From: Tenacibaculum piscium
GTDB taxonomy: Bacteria; Bacteroidota; Bacteroidia; Flavobacteriales; Flavobacteriaceae
Direction of reading: 5' to 3'
Assembly (NCBI RefSeq): GCF_021390715.1
Contig: NZ_JAJGWT010000004.1
Coordinates: forward strand, 124,306-188,305
DNA length: 64,000 nucleotides
Positions 45,632 through 56,000 of the stretch are shown here, piece after piece (the stretch's first letter is position 1; the number at the start of each line of letters is the position of its first letter). The notes beneath the pieces were generated by a model that ran no database searches, had not been told where the DNA came from, and was given only the letters and a program-made list of their open reading frames with translations. Both the position numbers and the translations under genes were made by a program.

Positions 45632-46579
45632 TTGAAAAAAAAAAGTAACATACCAAAAACTTTTTTCGGTTTTTTAACAGCATCCATACTTTTTTGGTTG
45701 CTGATAAACTTATCAAAACAATACACTACCGAAATACTATTTCAAGTAGCCTATACCAATTTGCCTATCAAAAAAATAATTATTGATACGCCCGTTGAAA
45801 AAATTCCACTACTCGTAAAAGGAAGCGGTTTTAAACTTATCAGTACTAATTTTAAAAATAATATTCTAGCACTGAACCTATCAAAAGTAAAAAATAAAAA
45901 TACAAATACAAATAAGAACGATTATTATTTCTTAACCAAAGAACTAGAACCAAAACTTAAAAATCAGTTACCATCAGGAATTAAATTAATACGCATTCAA
46001 AAAGATACGATTCCGCTTAAAATAGGAACACTACACACCAAAATAGTTCCTTTAAAACCAAATTTAGACCTCAATTTTCAACTCGGTTACGACCTGGCAA
46101 CACCTCTGAAAATAACTCCTAAAAATGTACTCATTTCTGGAGAAAAATTAATCATAGAAAAAATTAAGGAACTAAATTTAATCGAGAAAAAACTCGTAAA
46201 TATTTCCGAAAATACTAAAATTACCTCCAAAATTCAAATTCCTGAACACGTAAAAACAACGCTAAAATCAGCAGAAATAAGTATTTTTGTCGATAAATTT
46301 ACACAAGGAGAAATTGAAATTCCTGTTTTAGTGAAAAATCCTCCAAAAGGTATCAATATTTTTCCTAAAAAAGTGAACGTAATCTATAAAGTAGGATTGA
46401 AAAATTTTAACAAAATTAATCCAAATCTTTTTAAAATTGCCTGCGATTACAAACAAATAAAAATTGATGAAACCTCTTATCTTACTCCCAAATTAATAAA
46501 AAAACCCGATTCAATTACAATAATTAGAATCGTTCCTAAGAAAATAGATTTTTTAATTCATAAAAAAACAGCAAAATAA
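45632..46579 (+). CDS. YbbR-like domain protein
   Basis: About 315 residues from TTG 45632 (KKKSNIPKTFFGFLTASILF); no ATG exists and an earlier in-frame GTG lies in the terminator. One N-terminal membrane helix (about 10-28) anchors two or three YbbR/CdaR-like beta-grasp repeats (FQVAYTNLPIKKIIID, VLISGEKLIIEKIKELN, EIPVLVKNPPKGINIFPKKV). In Firmicutes YbbR (CdaR) regulates the diadenylate cyclase CdaA; no cyclase is near here and the role is unknown. coaE follows 13 bp later. Confidence 0.78.
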   Translation: MKKKSNIPKTFFGFLTASILFWLLINLSKQYTTEILFQVAYTNLPIKKIIIDTPVEKIPLLVKGSGFKLISTNFKNNILALNLSKVKNKNTNTNKNDYYFLTKELEPKLKNQLPSGIKLIRIQKDTIPLKIGTLHTKIVPLKPNLDLNFQLGYDLATPLKITPKNVLISGEKLIIEKIKELNLIEKKLVNISENTKITSKIQIPEHVKTTLKSAEISIFVDKFTQGEIEIPVLVKNPPKGINIFPKKVNVIYKVGLKNFNKINPNLFKIACDYKQIKIDETSYLTPKLIKKPDSITIIRIVPKKIDFLIHKKTAK

Positions 46580-46592
46580 AAATATAACTAAA

Positions 46593-47183
46593 ATGATTAT
46601 AGGCGTAACAGGTGGCATTGGTAGCGGAAAATCTACCGTAATAAAAATGTTTGCAAAATTTGAAAATATCGCTATTTATATTGCGGATTCTCAAGCTAAA
46701 AAATTAATAAACTCCTCTGAGGAAATTAAAACAAAATTAATCGCCGAATTTGGCGAAAATACCTACAAAAACAACGAATTAAATACAGCATTTTTAGCAA
46801 ATATCGTTTTTAAAAATAAAGAAAAATTAGCCGTTTTAAACGCTATCGTACATCCTGTGGTTCATAAACATTTTCAAAATTTCATCCTTGAAAATGCCCA
46901 AAAAAACTATATTATCTACGAAAATGCCATCCTTTTTGAAAATAATAGCAATAACTTTTGTGATAAAATAATTACCGTAACAGCACCTGAAAATATCAGA
47001 ATTGAACGCGTTTTAAAAAGAGATAATACCACTATTACAGCCGTAAAAAATAGAATCAAAAATCAGTGGAGCGAAACCAAAAAAATACTGCAATCTAATT
47101 ATGTAATTCAAAATATCATCCGTGAAAATACACAACATGAAGTTACAAGAATTCACAATATTTTAACAAATACAAATCGCTAA
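46593..47183 (+). CDS. coaE: Dephospho-CoA kinase
   Basis: 196 residues. P-loop GGIGSGKS (7-14) directly after MIIGVT, the substrate motif IYIADSQAKKLI, IVHPVVHKHF and the LID arginines (RIERVLKRDNTT) are typical. It phosphorylates dephospho-CoA at the 3' hydroxyl, the last step of CoA synthesis. It probably shares transcription with the YbbR-like gene 13 bp upstream. Confidence 0.93.
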   Translation: MIIGVTGGIGSGKSTVIKMFAKFENIAIYIADSQAKKLINSSEEIKTKLIAEFGENTYKNNELNTAFLANIVFKNKEKLAVLNAIVHPVVHKHFQNFILENAQKNYIIYENAILFENNSNNFCDKIITVTAPENIRIERVLKRDNTTITAVKNRIKNQWSETKKILQSNYVIQNIIRENTQHEVTRIHNILTNTNR

Positions 47184-47280
47184 TTTGTGTTTTATCAAAA
47201 AAAACTCTTAAAAATAACTTAACTTTATAATATTTCTGTTAAAAAAAGTTAAAAATAACCAAACCTTCATTTTATTAATT

Positions 47281-47288
47281 TATTTTTG
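47281..47288 (+). promoter_or_regulatory. -7 box of the histidine kinase gene
   Basis: TATTTTTG ends 6 bp before ATG 47295. The mRNA leader would be nearly absent. The TTG inside this box (47286) is in frame but should not be used as a start. Confidence 0.45.
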
Positions 47289-47294
47289 GATACT

Positions 47295-48860
47295 ATGGGG
47301 AAAAAAATTTTTATTCTGATTGTTGTTTTAATGAGTATTTCTTTGGTAGGAATTATCTCGGTTCAAATGTATTGGATTAAAGATGCTATCAAAAATAAAC
47401 AACAACAATTTGATAGCAATATTAAAATCGCCCTAGCAAGAACTTCCGAAAGAATTAAAGATAGAGAATACGCCGAATTTATTCAAAATAATCAAGAATT
47501 TCTAAAAGATAAAAAGTTCGTTTCCGATGCCGAAATAACAACCTATCTTTTTCAACAAATAGATACCACAAGTAAACGAAAATTTACATTCGGAACTACT
47601 ATTTTAGGCGAAAGTATCAAAATGCCTGGCGATTTTATAAACAATGATTCCATTATTTTAAAACGATATTCAAGTAAACAAGACTTTTATTCATCGCAAG
47701 TAATTAAATCAGAAAATAAAGACTTTAAACCATTTGTAGAAGAAACAAGCTTCTCTACATTTAAAACATATCCGAAATTTAATAAAAAATTAATTGAAGA
47801 TATGTTTCTTCAAAAGAAAAGATTATACCCTATTAATCAAAGAATTAGCAACAAAGAACTCAACATTACCATCAAAGAAGAATTGGCTAAAATGAACATA
47901 ACGCAGGATTTTAAATACGGCGTATATGAAGACGGATTAGCAACACAATTAAAATCAGGATACTTTAACATACAACCAAATGATGCAAATTATCCACTAT
48001 TAGCCGACGATAACGGCATCAGTAAATATAAATTATACATCAAATTTCCTGATGAAAGAAAAAATTTACTCTCAGGAATGTTTAAAATTTTAGCACTATC
48101 CTTATTATTTATCGGAATTATTATTTTCGCTTTCTCAACATCACTCTATTTATTGATTCGTCAGAAAAAAATATCTGAAATAAAAACAGATTTTATTAAT
48201 AACATGACGCACGAATTTAAAACACCAATCGCGACCATCAATTTAGCTTTAGATGCTATTAAAAATCCTAAAATTATAGCCGATCAAGAAAAAGTAAAAC
48301 GATACGTGAAAATGATTCGTGAAGAAAATAAACGAATGCACACGCAAGTTGAAAACGTATTAAGAATATCTCGATTAGAAAAAAAACAACTAGAAATTAG
48401 TAAGGAAGCAACCGATATGCACGACGTTATTGAAGAAGCTATTGAACATATTCAGCTTTTAGTTGATGACAAAAAAGGAAGCGTAACACCACATTATGAA
48501 GCCATAATTACCGAAATTTCTGGAAATCAATTTCACTTAATAAACATCATCGTGAATATGCTCGAAAATGCATTGAAGTATTCTGAAGGAGCTCCTAAAA
48601 TTGATGTTTATACACAAAGTACCAACAAATATTTTATCATCAAAATAAAAGATGAAGGTATCGGAATGAGTAAAAACGCACAAAAATACGTTTTTGATAA
48701 ATTTTATAGAGAACATAAAGGAAATATACACAACGTAAAAGGACACGGTTTAGGACTCGCATACGTTAAAGAAATTGTAGAAGGACATCAAGGTACTGTT
48801 AGCGTTGAAAGTGAAAAAGGAAAAGGAAGCGTATTTACAGTAAAATTACCACTAATCTAA
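47295..48860 (+). CDS. Sensor histidine kinase (RprX-like)
   Basis: 521 residues from ATG 47295. TM1 at about 4-26 (IFILIVVLMSISLVGIISVQ), a periplasmic sensor region to about 255, TM2 at about 257-283, then HisKA with H306 in NNMTHEFKTPIATI and HATPase with N-box NMLENALKYS, G1 DEGIGM and G2 GHGLGLAYVKEI. It autophosphorylates and passes phosphate to the regulator encoded 13 bp downstream. The layout and sequence resemble Bacteroides RprX; the stimulus is unknown. Confidence 0.92.
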   Translation: MGKKIFILIVVLMSISLVGIISVQMYWIKDAIKNKQQQFDSNIKIALARTSERIKDREYAEFIQNNQEFLKDKKFVSDAEITTYLFQQIDTTSKRKFTFGTTILGESIKMPGDFINNDSIILKRYSSKQDFYSSQVIKSENKDFKPFVEETSFSTFKTYPKFNKKLIEDMFLQKKRLYPINQRISNKELNITIKEELAKMNITQDFKYGVYEDGLATQLKSGYFNIQPNDANYPLLADDNGISKYKLYIKFPDERKNLLSGMFKILALSLLFIGIIIFAFSTSLYLLIRQKKISEIKTDFINNMTHEFKTPIATINLALDAIKNPKIIADQEKVKRYVKMIREENKRMHTQVENVLRISRLEKKQLEISKEATDMHDVIEEAIEHIQLLVDDKKGSVTPHYEAIITEISGNQFHLINIIVNMLENALKYSEGAPKIDVYTQSTNKYFIIKIKDEGIGMSKNAQKYVFDKFYREHKGNIHNVKGHGLGLAYVKEIVEGHQGTVSVESEKGKGSVFTVKLPLI

Positions 48861-48873
48861 AAAAAACAAACAA

Positions 48874-49572
48874 ATGGGGAGCAAAAAAATATTATTAGTA
48901 GAAGACGATCCAAATTTTGGAACTGTTCTTAAAGATTATTTAGCATTAAATGATTACAATGTTACACTTGCTAAAGACGGAATCGATGGATTAATTATGT
49001 TCAAAAATAGCGAATATGATTTGTGTATTTTAGATGTAATGATGCCTCGTAAAGATGGATTTTCATTAGCGCAAGACATTCGTACCACCAACAAAGAAAT
49101 TCCAATTATATTTTTAACCGCCAAAACATTAAAAGAAGATGTTTTAAGAGGCTATCAAGTTGGAGCAGATGATTATTTAAACAAACCTTTTGATTCAGAA
49201 GTTTTATTGCATAAAATAAAAGCAATTTTACAACGTAAAGAAAACGAAAAAACAAACGATACCGATGAATTTTTATTTAAAATTGGAGGTTTCGATTTCA
49301 ATTCTAAACTACGTCATTTATCGTTAAATGGAGCTGAACCTCAAAAACTTTCGCCTAAAGAAAGCAAATTATTACGATTATTAGCCGTTCATAAAAATGA
49401 CCTAATGCCTCGTGAACTTGCCTTAACTAAAATATGGAGAGATGATAACTACTTCACTTCTAGAAGTATGGATGTTTATATTGCCAAACTTCGAAAATAT
49501 TTAAAAGGTGATGAGAATGTTGAAATTATCAATATTCACGGAGAAGGATTTCGTTTATTAGAAAAAGTATAA
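48874..49572 (+). CDS. OmpR-family response regulator (RprY-like)
   Basis: 232 residues: receiver domain (1-120) with acidic pocket E10-D12, phosphoacceptor D54 (ILDVMMPRKDG), T82 and K104, and a C-terminal OmpR/PhoB winged helix (about 130-230; SPKESKLLRLLAVHKNDLMP, SRSMDVYIAKLRKYL, IHGEGFRLL). It is cotranscribed with the kinase and closed by a strong terminator. Target genes are not known. Confidence 0.95.
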   Translation: MGSKKILLVEDDPNFGTVLKDYLALNDYNVTLAKDGIDGLIMFKNSEYDLCILDVMMPRKDGFSLAQDIRTTNKEIPIIFLTAKTLKEDVLRGYQVGADDYLNKPFDSEVLLHKIKAILQRKENEKTNDTDEFLFKIGGFDFNSKLRHLSLNGAEPQKLSPKESKLLRLLAVHKNDLMPRELALTKIWRDDNYFTSRSMDVYIAKLRKYLKGDENVEIINIHGEGFRLLEKV

Positions 49573-49607
49573 ATAAATATACTAAAAAAGTTCTAAATAA
49601 AAATTTT

Positions 49608-49640
49608 AAAAAGACTTCTTATTAAAAAAGAAGTCTTTTT
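49608..49640 (+). terminator. Terminator after the two-component pair
   Basis: AAAAAGACTTCTT and AAGAAGTCTTTTT form a 13-bp stem with a 7-base loop and further T. Confidence 0.85.
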
Positions 49641-49661
49641 TTTATGCTGATAAACTATGCG

Positions 49662-49669
49662 TATTTTTG
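49662..49669 (+). promoter_or_regulatory. -7 box of uvrB
   Basis: TATTTTTG ends 4 bp before ATG 49674. A leaderless or near-leaderless mRNA is expected. No TTG at the usual -33 distance and no LexA-type palindrome recognised. Confidence 0.45.
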
Positions 49670-49673
49670 CAAT

Positions 49674-51662
49674 ATGAACTTTGAATTACACTCCGATTTT
49701 AAGCCAACAGGCGATCAACCAACCGCCATCAAACAATTAGTCAACGGATTAAATACTGACGAAAAATACCAAACACTTTTAGGTGTTACAGGTTCTGGTA
49801 AAACTTTTACCGTAGCAAATGTAGTTGCCCAAGTGAATCGTCCTACCTTGGTTTTGGCACATAATAAAACATTAGCGGCACAATTATATGCCGAATTCAA
49901 GCAGTTTTTCCCGAACAATGCCGTTGAATATTTTGTTTCTTATTATGATTATTATCAGCCAGAAGCCTATATTCCTGTTACGGGAACTTTTATTGAAAAA
50001 GATTTATCTATCAATGATGAAATAGAACGCCTTCGAATTAGCACTTCCTCTTCATTACTTTCTGGTCGTAGCGATATTATCGTTATTGCTTCTGTTTCTT
50101 GTTTATACGGTATTGGAAATCCGAAGGAGTTTAAAAAAAATGTGATTCCAATCGCTGTAAATCAACAAATTTCACGCACCAAATTTTTACACAAACTGGT
50201 GACCAGTTTATATTCTCGAACCGAAACCGACATAAAAAGTGGAACTTTTAAAGTAAAAGGCGATGTCGTTACTATTTATCCATCGTATGGCGATAGCGGT
50301 TATAAAATTCATTTTTTCGGAGATGAAATTGAAGAAATTGAAACTTTTAATATTGAAAATAATCAGCGAATTGAAAAATTAGATGAACTCACTATTTATC
50401 CTGCAAATTTATTTGTAACCTCTCCTGATGTGTTGCAAAATGCTATTCATCAAATACAAGATGATATGGTAAAACAGGTGGATTATTTCAAAGAAATTGG
50501 CAAACATTTAGAGGCAAAACGTTTGTTAGAACGCACCGAGTTCGATTTAGAAATGATTCGAGAATTGGGCTATTGTTCAGGAATTGAAAATTATTCTCGA
50601 TATTTAGACGGACGAGCTCCAGGTACTCGCCCGTTTTGTTTATTAGATTATTTTCCTGATGATTTTTTAATGATTATTGATGAAAGTCACGTTACCATTC
50701 CGCAAACGCATGCCATGTATGGTGGCGATAGAAGTCGAAAAGAAAATCTAGTAGAATATGGTTTTCGTTTGCCTGCGGCGATGGATAATCGTCCTTTAAA
50801 ATTTGAGGAATTTGAAGCATTACAAAACCAAGTAATTTATGTATCTGCAACACCTGCAGATTATGAATTGCAAAAAACTGAAGGCGTATTTGTGGAACAA
50901 GTAATTCGCCCGACAGGTTTATTAGATCCAATAATTGAAGTTCGTCCGAGCGAAAATCAAATTGATGATTTAATTGAAGAAATACAAATCCGAGTAGAAA
51001 AAGACGAGCGAACTTTGGTAACCACTTTAACCAAACGAATGGCGGAAGAATTAGCAAAATATTTAACCAGAATTCAAATTCGTTGTCGTTATATTCATTC
51101 GGATGTAGATACTCTAGAACGTGTGCAAATCATGCAAGATTTACGAAGAGGTTTGTTTGATGTTTTAATTGGTGTCAATTTATTGCGAGAAGGTTTGGAT
51201 TTACCCGAAGTATCGTTAGTTGCTATTTTAGATGCTGATAAAGAAGGATTTTTACGCAGTCATCGTTCGATAACACAAACTGTTGGTCGGGCGGCGAGAA
51301 ATGTAAACGGACGTGCTATTTTATATGCCGATAAAATCACCAAAAGTATGCAACGAACCATGGATGAAACCGATTACAGACGAAAAAAACAGCAAAATTA
51401 CAATACTAAAAATGGCATTACACCAACGCAAATCAATAAAAAATTAGACAATACACTTTCTCAAGATACCATTACTTCTTTTCATTATGATAATGCTATT
51501 GAAAAAGTTTCAAAACAAGATTTACAATTTTTACCCAAGGAAGAAATAGAAAAACGTATCCGAGGAAAACGTAAAGAAATGGAAACTGCTGCTAAAAATT
51601 TAGATTTTATGGTCGCTGCACAATTACGTGATGAAATTGCTATTTTAAGAAAGAATCTATAA
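49674..51662 (+). CDS. uvrB: Excinuclease ABC subunit B
   Basis: 662 residues from ATG 49674 (NFELHSDFKPTGDQPTAI, which matches the UvrB start; an upstream in-frame ATG adds ten residues that overlap the promoter). Walker A GVTGSGKT (37-44), the beta-hairpin YYDYYQPEAYIP, helicase motifs DESHVTIPQ and QTVGRAARN, and a C-terminal UVR coiled coil are present. UvrB verifies damage in nucleotide excision repair with UvrA and UvrC. Single gene with its own terminator. Confidence 0.97.
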   Translation: MNFELHSDFKPTGDQPTAIKQLVNGLNTDEKYQTLLGVTGSGKTFTVANVVAQVNRPTLVLAHNKTLAAQLYAEFKQFFPNNAVEYFVSYYDYYQPEAYIPVTGTFIEKDLSINDEIERLRISTSSSLLSGRSDIIVIASVSCLYGIGNPKEFKKNVIPIAVNQQISRTKFLHKLVTSLYSRTETDIKSGTFKVKGDVVTIYPSYGDSGYKIHFFGDEIEEIETFNIENNQRIEKLDELTIYPANLFVTSPDVLQNAIHQIQDDMVKQVDYFKEIGKHLEAKRLLERTEFDLEMIRELGYCSGIENYSRYLDGRAPGTRPFCLLDYFPDDFLMIIDESHVTIPQTHAMYGGDRSRKENLVEYGFRLPAAMDNRPLKFEEFEALQNQVIYVSATPADYELQKTEGVFVEQVIRPTGLLDPIIEVRPSENQIDDLIEEIQIRVEKDERTLVTTLTKRMAEELAKYLTRIQIRCRYIHSDVDTLERVQIMQDLRRGLFDVLIGVNLLREGLDLPEVSLVAILDADKEGFLRSHRSITQTVGRAARNVNGRAILYADKITKSMQRTMDETDYRRKKQQNYNTKNGITPTQINKKLDNTLSQDTITSFHYDNAIEKVSKQDLQFLPKEEIEKRIRGKRKEMETAAKNLDFMVAAQLRDEIAILRKNL

Positions 51663-51685
51663 AACTTAGAGCCTGTTTAAATTAA

Positions 51686-51720
51686 AAAACGACTTTTATG
51701 AATATCATAAAAGTCGTTTT
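51686..51720. terminator. Bidirectional terminator after uvrB
   Basis: AAAACGACTTTTATGA and TCATAAAAGTCGTTTT are perfect complements around ATA. It lies between convergent genes. Confidence 0.8.
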
Positions 51721-51764
51721 CAAAAAAATGAAAAAAGTAATTAAAAATAAAAAGTTACTTTTAA

Positions 51765-52109
51765 TTATTTAGATGCTACTAAAGTTACAGGTAAATTATA
51801 TACTTCTGTATTCACTTTACCTTGAATTTTCTTGTAATTTAAGCTTCTTTTAATATAATTTTCTATTTTTTCCGTATTATTTTTTGAATCTACCGATAAC
51901 ACAATAAGTTCATTTTTACTATTTATTGTTAATTTTACAATTACAGAAACGTCTGTTTTTAATTCAAATTTTGGGTTTTTTAATAATTTTTGAACTTGTT
52001 TATTTATTAATACCAATGCTCCTTCTGAAGGATTTGTAGTTCCAGCAGTTACCATTAAAGTATTTGCTGTTAAAAAAAGCGCTACTAATAAAAATTTAAT
52101 TGTTTTCAT
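51765..52109 (-). CDS. Small secreted protein, function unknown
   Basis: 114 residues with a clear signal peptide (MKTIKFLLVALFLTANTLMV, cleavage after TAG/VTAG region). The mature part (LKTDVSVIVKLTINSKNELI, VLSVDSKNNTEKIENYIKRS) has the beta-alpha-beta rhythm of a TonB C-terminal-like domain, seen in many small Bacteroidota periplasmic proteins; this is only a resemblance. It is alone on the minus strand with a TAAATTTG -7 box and a palindrome at the predicted transcription start. Confidence 0.65.
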   Translation of the reverse strand: MKTIKFLLVALFLTANTLMVTAGTTNPSEGALVLINKQVQKLLKNPKFELKTDVSVIVKLTINSKNELIVLSVDSKNNTEKIENYIKRSLNYKKIQGKVNTEVYNLPVTLVASK

Positions 52110-52167
52110 AATGTTGTTTATTATTCTTAATAATTACAATTTTCTAATTAAATATAAAATGTTCTTG

Positions 52168-52191
52168 GGTTTGCAAACCACTACAAATTTA
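52168..52191 (-). promoter_or_regulatory. -7 box with palindrome at predicted transcription start
   Basis: Minus-strand TAAATTTG (52184-52191) is followed by the perfect 12-bp palindrome GGTTTGCAAACC (52168-52179), placed where transcription should begin. It is an operator candidate for the secreted-protein gene ending at 51765. Confidence 0.4.
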
Positions 52192-52537
52192 CGGCAGAAT
52201 ACTAATGGTAATGTTAGTTTACTTTTAACAAAAACTCAAAGAATAGTTACTTAAAAACAGGTTAAAAAGATAAATTCACGACTATTTTCAAGATATACTT
52301 AAAAACCTCAACAATAAGAACTTAATTAAACAATGATTTCAATAATAATTTAATACAAAAAGATAATTATCAGTATCTATTTTTTAAATAAAAACTCAAA
52401 TATTTAAAATATCTGTAATATAAAAAATATATTTTAGCATCAAAAAAGACGTAACAATTAATTTACATTATAAATAAGAACAACTATTTCACTCTTTTTT
52501 TTGCAGATAGAAAACTAAAAACAAGCAATTTTCATAT
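52192..52537. other. Long AT-rich non-coding stretch, no feature recognised
   Basis: Very AT-rich with stops in every frame. No tRNA, no hairpin with a T-tail, no good promoter and no open frame longer than a few codons. Confidence 0.5.
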
Positions 52538-52957
52538 TTACTTTCTTAATAAATCTTTTTGAATAACTGATTTTCCTTTTAAGGTTTGGAGTTTCTCTTT
52601 CACTAGAATATTTAATTTTAAAGTTTCGATACTTTCCTTTGAAAAAAGAGCATCTTCTACCTTTATATCAATATAATACTTCCCCGGAAACAATGTTTCT
52701 TTTTGATTTTTAATTTTACCATTCGGAATTTCAATAATAGTGATATTCTTAAATTTTTTATCAGCAATTTCTACGGACAGAATTTTAAAGCTATCTATAG
52801 GTGATTCAATTATCGCAGAATACTTCATTTTTGAAGTATCAAACTTAGAACCTGCTCTTACATATTGTTTTTTAATCTCGCTTATAGAAACTGATTTGCA
52901 AGCGAAAAACAGTGGCATTATTAGCATGAAAATAATTTTAGAATTGTTTTTTAACAT
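52538..52957 (-). CDS. Small lipoprotein, function unknown
   Basis: 139 residues with a lipoprotein signal (MLKNNSKIIFMLIMPLFFAC, lipid Cys20). The mature domain (AIIESPIDSFKILSVEIADK, ETLFPGKYYIDIKVEDALFS) looks beta-rich. I recognise no family. It stands alone, downstream of the terminator that closes the large T9SS gene. Confidence 0.65.
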   Translation of the reverse strand: MLKNNSKIIFMLIMPLFFACKSVSISEIKKQYVRAGSKFDTSKMKYSAIIESPIDSFKILSVEIADKKFKNITIIEIPNGKIKNQKETLFPGKYYIDIKVEDALFSKESIETLKLNILVKEKLQTLKGKSVIQKDLLRK

Positions 52958-52979
52958 CTTTTCTATTTTTTTCTAAATT

Positions 52980-53018
52980 AAAAAAACACGATACTACCAA
53001 TGTAGTATCGTGTTTTTT
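52980..53018 (-). terminator. Terminator after the T9SS-exported protein gene
   Basis: AAAAACACGATACTAC and GTAGTATCGTGTTTTT form a 16-bp stem with loop CAAT; both tails are A/T-rich. Confidence 0.85.
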
Positions 53019-53056
53019 TGATGATACTTTTTTATTTAGTTTAAATTATTTCAGGA

Positions 53057-56000
53057 TTATTCTACGATTATTTTCTTTGTTGTTATTTCACTATCTGCAA
53101 CAACTTTAACAATATAAACTCCTTTAGATAAACTACTTAAATTAATCCCTTTAAATTCATTTGATTTTTGTTTTTTACGCAATACTTTTTTACCTGTCAT
53201 ATCAAATAAATCAATCGTTAACAAGTTCGATTTAGAGGTTTCTATTTGTAAAAAATTATTAAAAGTATATATTTTTAAACCTGTTGATGCTGTTTTTAAT
53301 ACTTTTAAATCTTTTAAACTTGCTTTAGAGAAATGAAGATAAAATCGTCCAAATTCGTTGCTATTTTCATCTAAAGTTACCGAATAATTTTTAGTTTTAT
53401 TTATTTCATGAAACTTTTCAGTTTTTTTATCTTCGATAAGAACTTTAATATCTTCTGGTAAATTATATCTTTCTGATGAAAAGATTATTTTTTCTTTTGA
53501 TGTTGCTCTAAGTTTTAAAGGAACAATTTGATTTTCAAAAGTATCTGAAGCAACCGATTGAATTGAATATTCATTCTCTATTTCTTTGTCAGTTGCTTTG
53601 TCAGTTTCTTTATTTGTTGGGTTGTTTACTAATTTTGATGTTAAATCAAATGTAGCATTTCCAAAATTTATGATATCCTGTCCTACATCAAACCCTTGAG
53701 TCGCATTTTTAGAAAAGATAATATCGGTATTTACCTTTATTTTTTCTTTTTTATTTTTTTCATCTTTTTCATCTTTTTCGATAAATACTTTTACAAAAGA
53801 AGTTGTACTTCTATTGAAGGTATGATTTCCTTGTAAGGTTGTTTTTGTACCAATATTAGCTTTCTTAAAAACGACATTTTCATCAGTTGATGAAGATTTT
53901 GTTTTGATAAAAAATCCTTGTCCTGGCGCTAATACTTTTTGAGTTGATGATGCTAAATTTGTATAGGCTACATATTTATTTTGATTATTTTCCCAAAGAT
54001 ATATTGCTTGTGCGTTGTCGGCTAATTTGGTGGTATTATTTTTGATAAAATCTTCTGAAGTACTTTTATTTGCTGGATAATATGCGGTAAAAGGATTCCC
54101 AATCGCATTCCATTTATCAGAAGATACGGTAACATTTAATGTTGCATTTTGCATCGTTCCTGAAAAGGTAACAGCTCCTGTTGTACCTCTAGAAATTGCA
54201 TATCCGATTCCATTTTCAAACTTCACATTTTCATCAATATTTTGATCAAAATACGACCACTTCGTACCTGCTGAATTTGCATCATTATACCTTGAAATAG
54301 CATATTTAGAACTCGCATTTTTTCTAATATCATTTGATGATTTTGTTGCAAATCCCTTAATTTTTTCACCAATTACAGGCGGTGAAATTAAAGACCATTT
54401 ATTAGCTAATAAACCACCTCTTTGATACTTTAAATTTCCTGTTGCATTTCCGTTGACCATAAAAACACCACTAGCTGTTCCATCTGACAAAATTGATACA
54501 AAAGTATCATCGTTTATTGTTGAGACAAAATCATTAACAACTGTTAAACTATTCGTATTTTTTATCTCTAATTTAGCATTGTTGATTTCTAATGATTTTA
54601 CGGTAGCTCCAGCTACATTTACCGATACCACATCTTGTTCTTGTTTAATTACAACAGCATCAGCTGAAGTTGGTAATGTTTTACCTTCCCAATTTGTAGT
54701 TTCAGACCAGTTATTATTGGTTACACTTTTAAAATGTTTTTGATCATTATACACCCACATTCCTCTACCGAAAGTACCTATATAAATATTTCCGTTGTTT
54801 TTACTTACTTTAATATCACTAACAATAACGTTTGGCAAACCAGCTCCTAATTTTTTCCAATTAGTAGTTGTATTATTGGTATAATAAAGTCCTAATTCTG
54901 TTCCTAGATAAATGGTTTCATTATTTTTATTAGGATCTACTATTATTTTTTTCGTGATTATATTTGGAAAATCAGCACTAATATTCGTCCATGAATCACC
55001 GTTATCAATACTTTTATAGACCTTTTCACCAGCAGTATATCCTGCCAATGTTATGTATATCGTTGCTGTATTCGGATTTGCAAATACGCTACTAATTGTT
55101 AAATTTGAATTAGGATTCGAAATTGTAGTCCAAGTTGTGCCATCATCATTACTTCTTCTAAGTATTTTATCCATTCCAGAAAAACCAATTGCAAAGATCC
55201 TTGTAGCTCCATTATATAAAGAGACATCTAGAAATGATGTTTCTAATAAACCAGTATTAAGCGCTGTCCAAGTAGCACCTCTATCTGTCGATTTTTTCAC
55301 ATCACCATGCCCTGCATAAATAGTAGTGGCAATTGTTGGGTGTAAGGCTAAAGGAGAAACGAATGCAGCATCGTATTGATTCGCAGAAAGAAGTATTTTT
55401 GCTGAATACGCACTACTTGAATACCCATCATCTGCTCTATCTAAAGAACCGAAAGTACCTCCTAAATATCTAATATTTGGATTTGAAATATCAATTCCAG
55501 TAGCTGTTCCATCACCAGCTAAACAAGCCACCCATTTTTGAGTTCCATCTTTTAATACTTTCGAAAAACCATCATTATCTTGGTTTGCCATCATATAATC
55601 ATCACCATTAATGCCTTGTGTAATGGCAATATTATAAGGCTGAGAAATAACTAAACCATTTGAAATATCCGTCCAACCACCTGTTGCGCTTGTAGCGGTA
55701 AAAGCACCTTTATGAACTCCACCATCATGACTGTTTATTACGGTAACACCATCCGCTAAAAAAGATAAATAATGATGATCTGGATGCACATAAAAACCTA
55801 CTCCTGCAGGGTCATCATATGCATTTAAATACATAGAAAATGAAGCACCATTATCAGTAGATTTATAAACATTTACTCCTCCTACCAGAATGTCATCTTT
55901 ATTTGTAGGCGATACAGCAATACATTGATTATAACCTCCTTGTGAATTATATCCTGAAATAGTCATTTCACTAATTTTATCGGCAGTTGTACCATCATTA

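Noticed and set aside
50692..51057. Antisense 121-codon frame within uvrB
   Set aside because: It is a shadow of uvrB coding sequence; composition and lack of a start context argue against a gene.
52192..52537. Small RNA or riboswitch in the long gap
   Set aside because: No stable hairpin, T-tail terminator or known riboswitch core could be seen.
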